In this document: positions 7,722 to 15,804 of the stretch, one piece after another
How positions within the stretch are numbered: the first letter of the stretch is position 1
Layout: every line of letters starts with the position of its first letter
DNA from: an uncultured Lachnospiraceae bacterium
GTDB taxonomy: Bacteria; Bacillota; Clostridia; Lachnospirales; Lachnospiraceae
Reading direction: 5' to 3'
Length of the DNA: 55,602 nucleotides
Assembly: GCA_947172705.1 (NCBI GenBank)
Contig: CAMWCA010000019.1
Location: forward strand, 1 to 55,602
Translations under genes and position numbers: made by a program
Notes under the pieces: generated by a model
Told to the model about the DNA's origin: nothing
Seen by the model: only the letters and a program-made list of their open reading frames with translations
Databases searched by the model: none

Positions 7722-9041
7722 ATGAAAAAGAAATTATACTTAAAGAAAATAAGTCTGCTGACAGCCTGCGTTATGACGCTCAGCATCCTTTCCGGCTGCG
7801 GAGCAAATCCGGCTCCCACTGAGAACGCCGCTCCTGCCAATGAAGCGGAAGCTCCCGCCGATAATTCATCGGAAGATGCAGCTTCATCAGAAGTTCCGGC
7901 TTCCCCGGAAGCTGTTACTATAACGGCATGGCACGACAACGATGAGGCGATGATGAATGCTCTTGCAGACGAGGTAAACCAGGCTCTTGCAGGAGAAAAT
8001 ATCACCCTGAAATTTGAAAAGAAAAGCGATGTGACCGGACAGATCAGGCTTTACGGAACAGATGCCGCCAACGGTCCCGACATGTACCTCTTCGCCCACG
8101 ACTCTCTTGGAGGATTTGCAGAGATGGGCATTCTGGAACCGGTGGCAAATCTCATTGACCCTCAGAAGGAAGCGGATCTGCTTCCCATGACTTTGGAAGC
8201 CGCTACTTACAAGGACGTTCAATATCTGATGCCCGTTTACTATGAAACTCTGCTCTTTATGTACAATAAGGCGCTGTGGGAAGGGGATATTCCTTCTACT
8301 ACAGATGAACTCTATGATTATATGGCAGCCCACACCGATGCCAATGCAGGGATCTACGCTCTGGTAAACCAGCATTCCACCTCCTACAACGTAGCTCCTT
8401 TTATCAACGGCTTTGGCGGATATATCATTGACAAGGATGCCAATCCCGGGCTGGATACCCAGGAAATGAAGGATGCCGTGGTCTATAACAGTAAATTTGC
8501 GGCGCTTCAGGCGGACGGCGATTACAATACGGTCACCACCCTTTTCAACGAAGGAAAAGCCGCTGCCATCATCGGCGGTCCCTGGCTGGTTTCCGGCATT
8601 CGTGACGCGGGCATCGATCTGGGCATCAAATCTCTCAGCGATTTTACCCTGCCCAACGGAAAAGCCATGGCTCCCTACTCCGGCGTTCAATGCATAGGCG
8701 TCCTGAAATATGCTGCCGAATCCAAAAAAGACGCCATTACAAGGGTGCTTGAGGTTCTTGCCGAACCTTCCGTTGGTATCGTCCTTGCCCAGAACTTTAA
8801 CTGCGCCCCTGCCAACAGCAAAGCATACGAAGACCCTCAGGTAGCAGAAAACGAAATGATCCTTGCCATGGAAAAGACGGCGCAGACCGCCGTTCCCATG
8901 CCCAACATCCCTGAAATGGGCGTTATGTGGGGACCCGCCGAGGGACTCCTTGCCGCCGTCAATAAATCCGGAGAGGACGTAAACGACGCGGCATCCAAAT
9001 ATCAGCAGGAAGCCTTGACTGCCATTGCAGATATGCAGTAA
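7722..9041 (+). CDS. Maltodextrin-type ABC transporter binding lipoprotein
   Basis: Extracellular solute-binding protein anchored by lipid. The N terminus has lysines, a hydrophobic stretch and the lipobox ILSGC (Cys near residue 26), followed by an Ala/Pro/Glu-rich linker. The mature part from about residue 60 (VTITAWHDN) has the MalE-type fold signature, including NGFGGYIIDKD and AAIIGGPWLVSGI. It would capture malto-oligosaccharides for the two permeases just downstream. The ribosome site AAAGGAGG lies six bases before the ATG. Substrate is inferred from the GH13 enzyme in the same operon. Related sugars cannot be excluded. Confidence 0.88.
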   Translation: MKKKLYLKKISLLTACVMTLSILSGCGANPAPTENAAPANEAEAPADNSSEDAASSEVPASPEAVTITAWHDNDEAMMNALADEVNQALAGENITLKFEKKSDVTGQIRLYGTDAANGPDMYLFAHDSLGGFAEMGILEPVANLIDPQKEADLLPMTLEAATYKDVQYLMPVYYETLLFMYNKALWEGDIPSTTDELYDYMAAHTDANAGIYALVNQHSTSYNVAPFINGFGGYIIDKDANPGLDTQEMKDAVVYNSKFAALQADGDYNTVTTLFNEGKAAAIIGGPWLVSGIRDAGIDLGIKSLSDFTLPNGKAMAPYSGVQCIGVLKYAAESKKDAITRVLEVLAEPSVGIVLAQNFNCAPANSKAYEDPQVAENEMILAMEKTAQTAVPMPNIPEMGVMWGPAEGLLAAVNKSGEDVNDAASKYQQEALTAIADMQ

Positions 9042-9063
9042 CATACATTCATTTTTAAAACAC

Positions 9064-9096
9064 AAAACCGGTCGGCATTCTTTGCCGGCTGGTTTT
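9064..9096 (+). terminator. Attenuator after the binding-protein gene
   Basis: AAAACCGGTCGGC (9064-9076) pairs with GCCGGCTGGTTTT (9084-9096), 13 pairs including two wobbles, ending in four T. It lies between the binding-protein and permease genes and would make the binding protein more abundant than the permeases. Confidence 0.6.
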
Positions 9097-9110
9097 GGAA
9101 AGGAAGGGCG

Positions 9111-10010
9111 ATGAAAAAACACTCAACTAAAATATACGCCTGGCTTTACTGCCTTCCGGCTTTTACGCTCATAGGCGTAATCGTTCTGTTTCCCATCCTG
9201 TATACAGGATATATTTCCCTTACCAATATGAATCTTTATCATTGGCAGGATTACACCTTTGTGGGGGCGGACAATTATATACGGGCGCTGGTAAAAGTGG
9301 ATTCCGGCTTTCTGTCGGCGCTTGCCACCACCCTCCTGTGGACGGCAGTCAATATGATTCTGGACGTTGCGATCGCTTACCTGCTTGCCGTAGGTTTAAA
9401 CGTGGAGGGGCTGCGCGCCAGACGGATCTATAAGACCCTTCTGGTATTTCCCTGGGCAATGCCCGCCTATGTGTCCATCCTGGTCTGGCGGGTAGGTATG
9501 TTCAACACGGAATTTGGGCTTTTGAACAGGTTTCTGACAGCTCTGGGCTTTGACAAAATGGATTTCCTTTCCAGGAATGTACCCGCCTTTCTCTCCTGTA
9601 TGACGCTGAATCTCTGGATGTCTCTGCCCTACATGATCGTCATGATCGACGGCGGGCTGCAGTCCATCGACCGCAGTATGTATGAAAGCGCCATTTTAGA
9701 CGGTGCAAATCCCTGGCAGAAGAACTGGTATATTACCATTCCTTCCCTGAAAAAGATCATGGCTCCCATTATAATTATGACTACCTTTACCATGTTCAAG
9801 CAGTTTGACATCCTGTATCTGCTCACCATGCAGAAAGGCGCGGTGTCCGGCTCCACTCTCCAGACCATCATCACCTACGCCCACCAAAATGCCTTTGTTT
9901 CAAATAATTATGGCTTATCATCGGCAGTTTCCATGGTCATTTTTGTATTTATTATCGTATTTTCCCTTTGGACCAACAGGGCGGCAAGAACGGAAAGGAG
10001 CGAACAATGA
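9111..10010 (+). CDS. Maltodextrin ABC permease, MalF type
   Basis: Inner-membrane subunit of the sugar importer, 299 residues, with six predicted membrane segments. The cytoplasmic coupling loop carries the EAA-type motif ESAILDGANPWQKNWYITIP near residue 190, which contacts the ATPase. It lacks the long N-terminal extension seen in the permease at 18584-19960. The ribosome site GGAAAGGAAGGG precedes the ATG. The last four bases overlap the next permease start (ATGA), so the two are translationally coupled. Confidence 0.9.
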   Translation: MKKHSTKIYAWLYCLPAFTLIGVIVLFPILYTGYISLTNMNLYHWQDYTFVGADNYIRALVKVDSGFLSALATTLLWTAVNMILDVAIAYLLAVGLNVEGLRARRIYKTLLVFPWAMPAYVSILVWRVGMFNTEFGLLNRFLTALGFDKMDFLSRNVPAFLSCMTLNLWMSLPYMIVMIDGGLQSIDRSMYESAILDGANPWQKNWYITIPSLKKIMAPIIIMTTFTMFKQFDILYLLTMQKGAVSGSTLQTIITYAHQNAFVSNNYGLSSAVSMVIFVFIIVFSLWTNRAARTERSEQ

Positions 10011-10840
10011 AATCAACCGGAAAGAAAAAACTTTATCTTCTCTTTTTAAACCTGTTTTTTATCTGCGTATGCCTTCTTGCCCTTGTGCCTGTCCTCTATG
10101 TATTTCTGCTTTCCTTAAGCAGCGGAGGGGGCGCGCTGATTACAGGCGCTTCGGGATCTCTTACTCTGGAAAACTATCGAAAGATCATTGTGGAAAAGCC
10201 TTTTCTACAGTGGCTTTTTAACTCCATTGTACTCAGTGTGGGCACCATGCTTCTTGCCATGATAACAAGCATCGGCGCTTCCTATGCCTTTTCCAGGTTT
10301 CGCTTCCGTGGAAAAAACGCAGCCATGCAGCTTTTGCTGCTTTTAAACGCTTTTCCTCAGATTCTCTCCATGTTTGCCATCTTCCGGCTGTTCCGGCTGA
10401 TGAATCTTCTGGATTCCCATGCCGGTCTGATCTTTATTTATGCGGGAAGTATGTGCATCTTCGGAATATGGAACATGAAGGGATACTTTGACTCCATTCC
10501 CATAGAAATCGAGGAGGCGGCAAAGATCGACGGTTCCGGCAATTTACAGCTGATCCTTCGGATTATCATGCCTCTGGCGCGTCCGGCAATTATCGTAACA
10601 GCTGTTATGGTTCTCATTTTTGTCTGGAATGAATACCTTTTTGCCACTACTTTTATGCTCCGGGAGGAAAGCTATACCCTTGCCGGCGGGCTTTATCAGC
10701 TTCAGGCAAACGACTACAGCCGCAGCTGGCCGCTGTTTTCTGCAGCCGCCATTCTGGTTTCGGTTCCCATTCTGGTGATCTTCTTCTGTATTCAGAAGCA
10801 CATGGTATCCGGGCTCACGGCAGGCGGCGTAAAAGGATAA
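10007..10840 (+). CDS. Maltodextrin ABC permease, MalG type
   Basis: Second membrane subunit of the importer, 277 residues. Six membrane helices are predicted, and the EAA loop reads EEAAKIDGSGNLQLILRIIMP. The start at 10007 is chosen because AAGGAG lies about six bases upstream and the ATG overlaps the preceding stop. An upstream in-frame ATG at 9968 has no ribosome site and lies inside the other permease gene. No ATPase gene follows, so a shared MsmX-type ATPase encoded elsewhere is expected. Confidence 0.9.
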   Translation: MKSTGKKKLYLLFLNLFFICVCLLALVPVLYVFLLSLSSGGGALITGASGSLTLENYRKIIVEKPFLQWLFNSIVLSVGTMLLAMITSIGASYAFSRFRFRGKNAAMQLLLLLNAFPQILSMFAIFRLFRLMNLLDSHAGLIFIYAGSMCIFGIWNMKGYFDSIPIEIEEAAKIDGSGNLQLILRIIMPLARPAIIVTAVMVLIFVWNEYLFATTFMLREESYTLAGGLYQLQANDYSRSWPLFSAAAILVSVPILVIFFCIQKHMVSGLTAGGVKG

Positions 10841-10854
10841 GAAAGGAATATAAA

Positions 10855-12606
10855 ATGAATAAAAGCGCTGTTTTACATATACCCATGTCCCAATATGCCT
10901 TTGCCCTCTCGGAAGATACATTCGTCATACGGCTTCGCACCGGAAAGGAAGACCTGGACGGCTGCCGGCTTTTCTGGGGGGACAGAGCCTGCCCCTCCTC
11001 ACCCGTACATTTTTCATCCGTTCCTATGGAGGTGCGTTTTCAGGATACGCTGTACGATTTTTATGAGATCACTCTGCATCCCTGCCCAAGACGGCTTTGC
11101 TATTACTTTCAGCTGACAAAGGAATCGGAACAGTTCTTCTACTATGCAGGAGCTTTTCACACGGAGCTTCCTGATCTGGTCATGGAAGACGGTTTTGTGA
11201 TAGAGGGGCGAAGCGAATATGACCAATATCCTTATATTCTCCGCTCAGAGATCCTGAAGCTTCCGGAATGGTTTCTCCATGCGGTGGTATACAATATTTT
11301 TCCTGACAGCTTTGCCGATGGATTCCGCCGCCTTTCAGGAAAGGGGAAAGCCATCCCTCTGCCTGACCAAACCATAAGCCATTCCCATTTAGGCGGAACG
11401 CTTCAGGGCATTTTGGAAAACCTGGATTACATTCAGAAGCTGGGCTTTAACTGTCTGTATCTGAATCCCATTTTCCACGGAGAAGAATACCACAAATATG
11501 ATATTGTAGATTATTTCCATGTAGATCCCTGCCTGGGCAGCGATCAGGATTTCCTTGCTCTCACAGACGCTCTCCACAGCAGAGGCATGCACATCATCAT
11601 TGACGGTGTTTTCAATCATTGCAGCTGGCATTTTCCACAATTTGAGGATGTGGTGCAAAAGGGGGAAGCCTCCCCTTTCCGGGAATGGTTTTATGATGTT
11701 ACCTTTCCCCTCCGGCGTCCGGAAGAAGAGGCGGAAACGCCTTCCTATGCCTGCTTTGCCTATGAGCGCAAAATGCCCAAGCTGAACACCTCCAATCCTC
11801 AGGTACAGGAATACTTTGCCCGGGTAGGGCAATATTGGATCGAAAACTTTCACGTGGACGGATGGCGGCTGGATGTTGCCAATGAGGTGGATAAAAATTT
11901 CTGGCGGCGTTTCAGACATGCCGTACGGGAAACCAGCCCTGAGGCTGTATTAATTGGCGAGGTCTGGGAAAATGCAGAGTTCTGGCTAAAAGGCGATATG
12001 TTTGATTCTGTTATGAACTATGATTTCCGAAAACACTGCCGGGATCACTTTGCCCTGGAAAAAAATACCGCCCAGGCGTTTGCCGCCGCCATGACGGATA
12101 TGTTTCTGCGCTATCCTGTTCAGATCAGCCATGGGCAGCTGAACCTTTTGGACAGCCACGATGTGGCGCGGTTCTTTACCTTGTGCCGGGAAGACACCGA
12201 CAGATGGCAGTGCGCCTTCTTATGCCTGTGTATGATGCCCGGCGTCCCCAGCGTTTTTTATGGCGATGAGCAGGGAATATCAGGGCTGCGGGAGCCGGAA
12301 TACAGAAGCGCCATGCCCTGGAATAATCCCAGCCCGGAAACCAGCGCCTTTGTGCAAAAAGCCCTTCAGATTCGAAAAGACTGGATCTCTCCTATGGATG
12401 AATGGCAGATTCTTACCAATGTTTCCAATCCCCAGCTTCTGGTCTTTGAACGGGCAGGCAGGCACCGCATCCGGATTCTCATCCACAGCGGTTCCTCTCC
12501 GGCGGATGTGACGCTTTTCTGCCAGGACGGACAGGTTCTCATGGAGAAAAATGTTGCCGGGACACAGCTCGCAAAAAATGGTTTTCTGGTGCTGTTGATG
12601 CCATAG
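10855..12606 (+). CDS. GH13 cyclomaltodextrinase/neopullulanase-type enzyme
   Basis: Alpha-glucan hydrolase of family GH13, 583 residues with no signal peptide, so cytoplasmic. An N-terminal beta-sandwich domain of about 125 residues precedes the barrel, as in the cyclomaltodextrinase/neopullulanase/maltogenic amylase group (GH13_20 type, inferred). Catalytic residues are visible as GWRLDVANE (nucleophile Asp near 339), IGEVWE (acid/base Glu near 368) and LLDSHDVARF (Asp near 435). It would cut imported malto-oligosaccharides. Last gene of the operon, AAAGGA ribosome site, followed by a very strong terminator. Confidence 0.92.
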   Translation: MNKSAVLHIPMSQYAFALSEDTFVIRLRTGKEDLDGCRLFWGDRACPSSPVHFSSVPMEVRFQDTLYDFYEITLHPCPRRLCYYFQLTKESEQFFYYAGAFHTELPDLVMEDGFVIEGRSEYDQYPYILRSEILKLPEWFLHAVVYNIFPDSFADGFRRLSGKGKAIPLPDQTISHSHLGGTLQGILENLDYIQKLGFNCLYLNPIFHGEEYHKYDIVDYFHVDPCLGSDQDFLALTDALHSRGMHIIIDGVFNHCSWHFPQFEDVVQKGEASPFREWFYDVTFPLRRPEEEAETPSYACFAYERKMPKLNTSNPQVQEYFARVGQYWIENFHVDGWRLDVANEVDKNFWRRFRHAVRETSPEAVLIGEVWENAEFWLKGDMFDSVMNYDFRKHCRDHFALEKNTAQAFAAAMTDMFLRYPVQISHGQLNLLDSHDVARFFTLCREDTDRWQCAFLCLCMMPGVPSVFYGDEQGISGLREPEYRSAMPWNNPSPETSAFVQKALQIRKDWISPMDEWQILTNVSNPQLLVFERAGRHRIRILIHSGSSPADVTLFCQDGQVLMEKNVAGTQLAKNGFLVLLMP

Positions 12607-12632
12607 CCGATGCCATGCATCAGCATTAGAAA

Positions 12633-12682
12633 AACCCCGTGTATTGGGAAGCTTATAAAAACGCTTCCCAATACACGGGGTT
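12633..12682. terminator. Strong bidirectional terminator
   Basis: A perfect 20-base stem (12633-12652 with 12663-12682) and a ten-base loop, flanked by A-rich sequence on the left and T-rich sequence on the right. It ends the maltodextrin operon on the plus strand and the deacylase operon on the minus strand. Confidence 0.9.
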
Positions 12683-12697
12683 ATATTATTTTTATGG

Positions 12698-13633
12698 TTA
12701 TTGGTGGAGTCTGTGTATCAGCCGATACGCCATATCCCCCTGGGCAATCAGCGCCTCCGTGTGGGCAAAAAATACAATACCGGAGGTAGGCGCAATCACT
12801 GCCTGCTTGATAAATCCCTCGTAAGGATCACGAATTTCCGCTATGGGATATCCGTACCGGACATATTCACCGGGCTTCACAAAGCTTCTGAAGATGCCGC
12901 CCTTCTCCACATACACGTCCGTAAGATCATCCTCCATCAAAACATGGCTGATGTATCCGCTGTGGCTCTCATAGCGGATAATTCCCATTCTGGTCAGGAA
13001 ACGCAGCACTGCGGAAACAGCCTGATTGGCGCTGTCCTCGTCTATGGAATCATTTTTATTGGTATACAGCGAAAATGCCGCCGTATTGTCGTTCTGCCAA
13101 TTATAGTTTAAAGTCTTTGTATCCAAAGGCGTAGGCTTTCTTACCACCACATAGGGCAGACCAAACAGATTGGCAAGAGAAGCATTCTGATAGCCTGTCT
13201 CCATCATCCTCACATGGGGAACAAATTCTCCCGTCATATAAAAGCTGGTAAGCTGAATCCCATAGGTGTATTCCTTAATCTCGTCAAAAATCTCATAGGC
13301 GATCCGGCTGGTGGTGTCACCTTTGTCCATTCCCGGGAAGCTTCTGTTGATATCCATATCCTCCACTCCGAAAAACCGTTTGCCTATATTGACTCCCATG
13401 CCGTTCACCACCGGAATCACCATGATTTTCTTGCCTGCATTGATACAGCCGTTGGTCTCCAATTCTTTCAATTCCCGAATCAACTGGGAGCACACGTACA
13501 TCTGCTGCACCTCGTTGCCTCTGATGGCTCCTACGATACATGCCGCCGGTTCCCCTTTTCCGAATCGGTATCCCTGTATCACCATATCTTCCCTGTAAGG
13601 AGAACGCACCCTGTATATTTCCTCTTTATGCAT
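12698..13633 (-). CDS. AstE/AspA-family paralogue lacking zinc ligands
   Basis: Member of the succinylglutamate desuccinylase/aspartoacylase (M14-like) family by length and fold landmarks (GNEVQQMY, DINRSFPG). The catalytic site looks dead. The HxxE zinc motif reads IRGNE with the His replaced by Arg, the later DLH His is replaced (GIQLTSF), and the catalytic Glu region is not recognisable. The C-terminal barrel-like part (YVRYGYPIAEIRDPYEGFI) is kept. It directly follows the intact paralogue at 13637-14572, with its GAGGAGG ribosome site overlapping that gene's stop, so the two are tightly coupled. A regulatory or partner subunit is the simplest idea (inference). Confidence 0.75.
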   Translation of the reverse strand: MHKEEIYRVRSPYREDMVIQGYRFGKGEPAACIVGAIRGNEVQQMYVCSQLIRELKELETNGCINAGKKIMVIPVVNGMGVNIGKRFFGVEDMDINRSFPGMDKGDTTSRIAYEIFDEIKEYTYGIQLTSFYMTGEFVPHVRMMETGYQNASLANLFGLPYVVVRKPTPLDTKTLNYNWQNDNTAAFSLYTNKNDSIDEDSANQAVSAVLRFLTRMGIIRYESHSGYISHVLMEDDLTDVYVEKGGIFRSFVKPGEYVRYGYPIAEIRDPYEGFIKQAVIAPTSGIVFFAHTEALIAQGDMAYRLIHRLHQ

Positions 13634-13636
13634 GGT

Positions 13637-14572
13637 CTATCCCTCCTCAATGCCCGTTAATATTCTAGCCAGAAGGGACCCTTCCCTCACAAAGGGATAT
13701 TCCCTTAAGGTAAACACCAGTCCGCTTTTCTGCGCCCGGATCTCCTCCAGGACACGCCCCTCCAACGGGCTGACGATCTCCCCAAGCTTGTCTCCCTTCT
13801 GCACGTAATGATTGTGGGCAATCGCCGGAAAAAAGACGCCTATGGTATCCGATCTGATAAACTCCACTTCACCGTCTGTAGAAATAGCAGGATAGTGAAT
13901 ATCCGCCACAGGTCCCTCCCACATTTTAAGCTCTTTCATCAGCCGGAAGATTCCTTCCACCACCTGATCCCCGTAGCCTCTGTCAATTCTGGTCCCCACT
14001 CCCATTTCCACTACCATGGAGGGTACTCCAAGCATGTTCATGGTGTGGGCAAGAGTGGATTCATGTACGGTAGCGGTAGCGTTCATCCACACCATATCCG
14101 TGTTGAGAAGCCTGGCATAGGGAAGCAGATCCTCCGCAAACTCTTCGCTTACCCGAACCTGAGGAATTTCCTTTACAAAGATGTCGCTGGCATGAAGATC
14201 CAGACACATATCTGCGCCGGATATATCCTCCACAATTGCCGCTGCCACCCGCTCCATCATAGCGCCGTCTTTCTTACCTGGGAACATTCGGTTTAAATCC
14301 ATCCCCAGCTTGGGAATCTTATGGTCCGCCGCATCCAAACCAAGAGGATTCAGCGCCGGATAGAAATCCACAATGCCATTAAGCATTTCCTGCGCTTCCA
14401 TAATCCTTCTTGCCATCTCATAACAGATATACTGCCCTTCAAATTCATCCCCGTGAATGCCCGTCACAATGGCAATCCTCTTATTCAGAGGTCTTTTGCC
14501 GGTAATTCGGTTTTTATTGATGACCAATCTCTCTCCCACCGGAAGTTCTATGGAAAATACCTCTTCTATCAT
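13637..14572 (-). CDS. Succinylglutamate desuccinylase/aspartoacylase-family zinc deacylase
   Basis: Predicted zinc-dependent amidohydrolase of the AstE/AspA (M14-like) family with intact site residues. GIHGDEFEG carries the His and Glu ligands, DLNRMFPG the Arg substrate-binding segment, CLDLHASD the third His, and VVEMG the catalytic Glu. The C terminus has a biotinyl-lipoyl-like barrel (KGDKLGEIVSPLEGRVLEE). The true substrate cannot be named from sequence. I choose the ATG at 14572 because GGAGG lies five bases upstream. Longer readings run into the TetR gene. It sits between the TetR regulator and its own degenerate paralogue. Confidence 0.85.
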   Translation of the reverse strand: MIEEVFSIELPVGERLVINKNRITGKRPLNKRIAIVTGIHGDEFEGQYICYEMARRIMEAQEMLNGIVDFYPALNPLGLDAADHKIPKLGMDLNRMFPGKKDGAMMERVAAAIVEDISGADMCLDLHASDIFVKEIPQVRVSEEFAEDLLPYARLLNTDMVWMNATATVHESTLAHTMNMLGVPSMVVEMGVGTRIDRGYGDQVVEGIFRLMKELKMWEGPVADIHYPAISTDGEVEFIRSDTIGVFFPAIAHNHYVQKGDKLGEIVSPLEGRVLEEIRAQKSGLVFTLREYPFVREGSLLARILTGIEEG

Positions 14573-14607
14573 ACCTTCCTCCATTTCAAAAGGAATTCTG
14601 CAAAGGA

Positions 14608-15192
14608 TTATTCCTCTGCAATCAGTCCCTGCATAATGTATAAAATCTCCCGATCCACCGCAGCCTCTGAAAGCTTTCTTGTCTGAGCTGCAATTTTCAG
14701 GCCTTCCAGCACATACATGATATTTCTCGCCGCCCCCCGGGGATCTTCGCAATAAAATTCTCCCTTTTCCATACCTGCCTGAAGCAGCCGCTCAATTACA
14801 TATACGCCGCCGTCAAACTGCTTCTTTAAAAGGTTATCCTTCGCCGGTACTTTCGCTCGAAAGAAATACTCATAGATCGCCATGCTTAAAGAAGGTTTTT
14901 TGTTTAAAATTTCCTTTTTCTGTTCTTTTAAGAACAGGGCAAGAATATCGCTGGGAGTTGCCTCATTGGAAATATTCCGGTCAAATACATCCCCTGAATC
15001 TTCCTGCTCCAGCTTAAGCACCTCCTCAAAAACCTCTGCGGTACTCTGAAAATAGAGATACAGTCCCCCACGGCTGATGCCGCAGGACTCCACAATATCT
15101 TTCATGGTGACTTCCTTGAAGCCTTTTTCCATAAAGACCTTTCTTGCCGTTTCTATGATATACTTCTGCTTTTGTACCGACTTATCACTCAT
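14608..15192 (-). CDS. TetR-family transcriptional regulator
   Basis: Regulator of 194 residues with an N-terminal TetR helix-turn-helix (VTMKDIVESCGISRGGLYLYF, about residues 28-48) and an all-helical C-terminal ligand domain. It lies 11 bases after the small unknown gene and 35 bases before the deacylase pair, all on the same strand. It probably controls this operon, and the inducer is unknown. Confidence 0.88.
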   Translation of the reverse strand: MSDKSVQKQKYIIETARKVFMEKGFKEVTMKDIVESCGISRGGLYLYFQSTAEVFEEVLKLEQEDSGDVFDRNISNEATPSDILALFLKEQKKEILNKKPSLSMAIYEYFFRAKVPAKDNLLKKQFDGGVYVIERLLQAGMEKGEFYCEDPRGAARNIMYVLEGLKIAAQTRKLSEAAVDREILYIMQGLIAEE

Positions 15193-15203
15193 ATCCTGCG
15201 CTC

Positions 15204-15665
15204 CTATGCCAACGGCTGATCCCAGATATCAAGCAGCTCCTTCACGCGCTTAAGGCTCTCAAGAAAAACACCGTTCTCTACTGCCTCTGACCATAGCATC
15301 CCTCTGGTCATACCTCCCAGCACATACTTTGCCATAATTGCAAAAATAACCTCAATATCTTTCAGATCCACCTGACGGATCAGCCTCAGCTCGTCCTGGG
15401 CATTCTGAATACGCAGTCTGGAATAGGTGTACACATAATTACGGTCCATAAGCCCCGTCCCCTGCATTTCCTTTACAAATGCCAAAAGCGTACTGTCATA
15501 TACCGGAATCGGAATGGAGTTGCCGGGATTGTTGTCTCCATGGTAGTTCTCCACCGCCTTCTTCCCTGCCTTTTCCTCAAACCATGAAATATAGCGGAAT
15601 AAATTTCCCATTGCCTGGCGGTACTTTCCAATCAATTCCTGTCTGTAAACATTTTCATTTTCCAT
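15204..15665 (-). CDS. Small helical protein, possibly DUF6508-like
   Basis: Protein of 153 residues, mainly helical, no membrane segment or signal peptide. The segment GGMTRGMLWSEAVENGVFLE near the C terminus resembles the end of DUF6508 proteins, but this is from memory of the pattern and needs a profile search. It is the first gene of the operon with the TetR regulator and the two AstE/AspA-type proteins. A weak ribosome site (AAAGGAA) lies upstream. Function unknown. Confidence 0.6.
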   Translation of the reverse strand: MENENVYRQELIGKYRQAMGNLFRYISWFEEKAGKKAVENYHGDNNPGNSIPIPVYDSTLLAFVKEMQGTGLMDRNYVYTYSRLRIQNAQDELRLIRQVDLKDIEVIFAIMAKYVLGGMTRGMLWSEAVENGVFLESLKRVKELLDIWDQPLA

Positions 15666-15804
15666 TATACATATTTCCTTTTCAAAACCTTGTGCGTTAT
15701 TTACCGCAAAATTTACATCATTTCTATCTTACCACACAACAGAAAAATATGCACTCCCAAAAAACATAAAACTTTCCATAAATCTGTAAAAGGCTGACAT
15801 AAGC

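Noticed and set aside
7887..9122. Long minus-strand frame of 411 codons opposite the binding-protein gene
   Set aside because: Antisense shadow of a clear lipoprotein gene. No domain is recognisable and there is no ribosome site.
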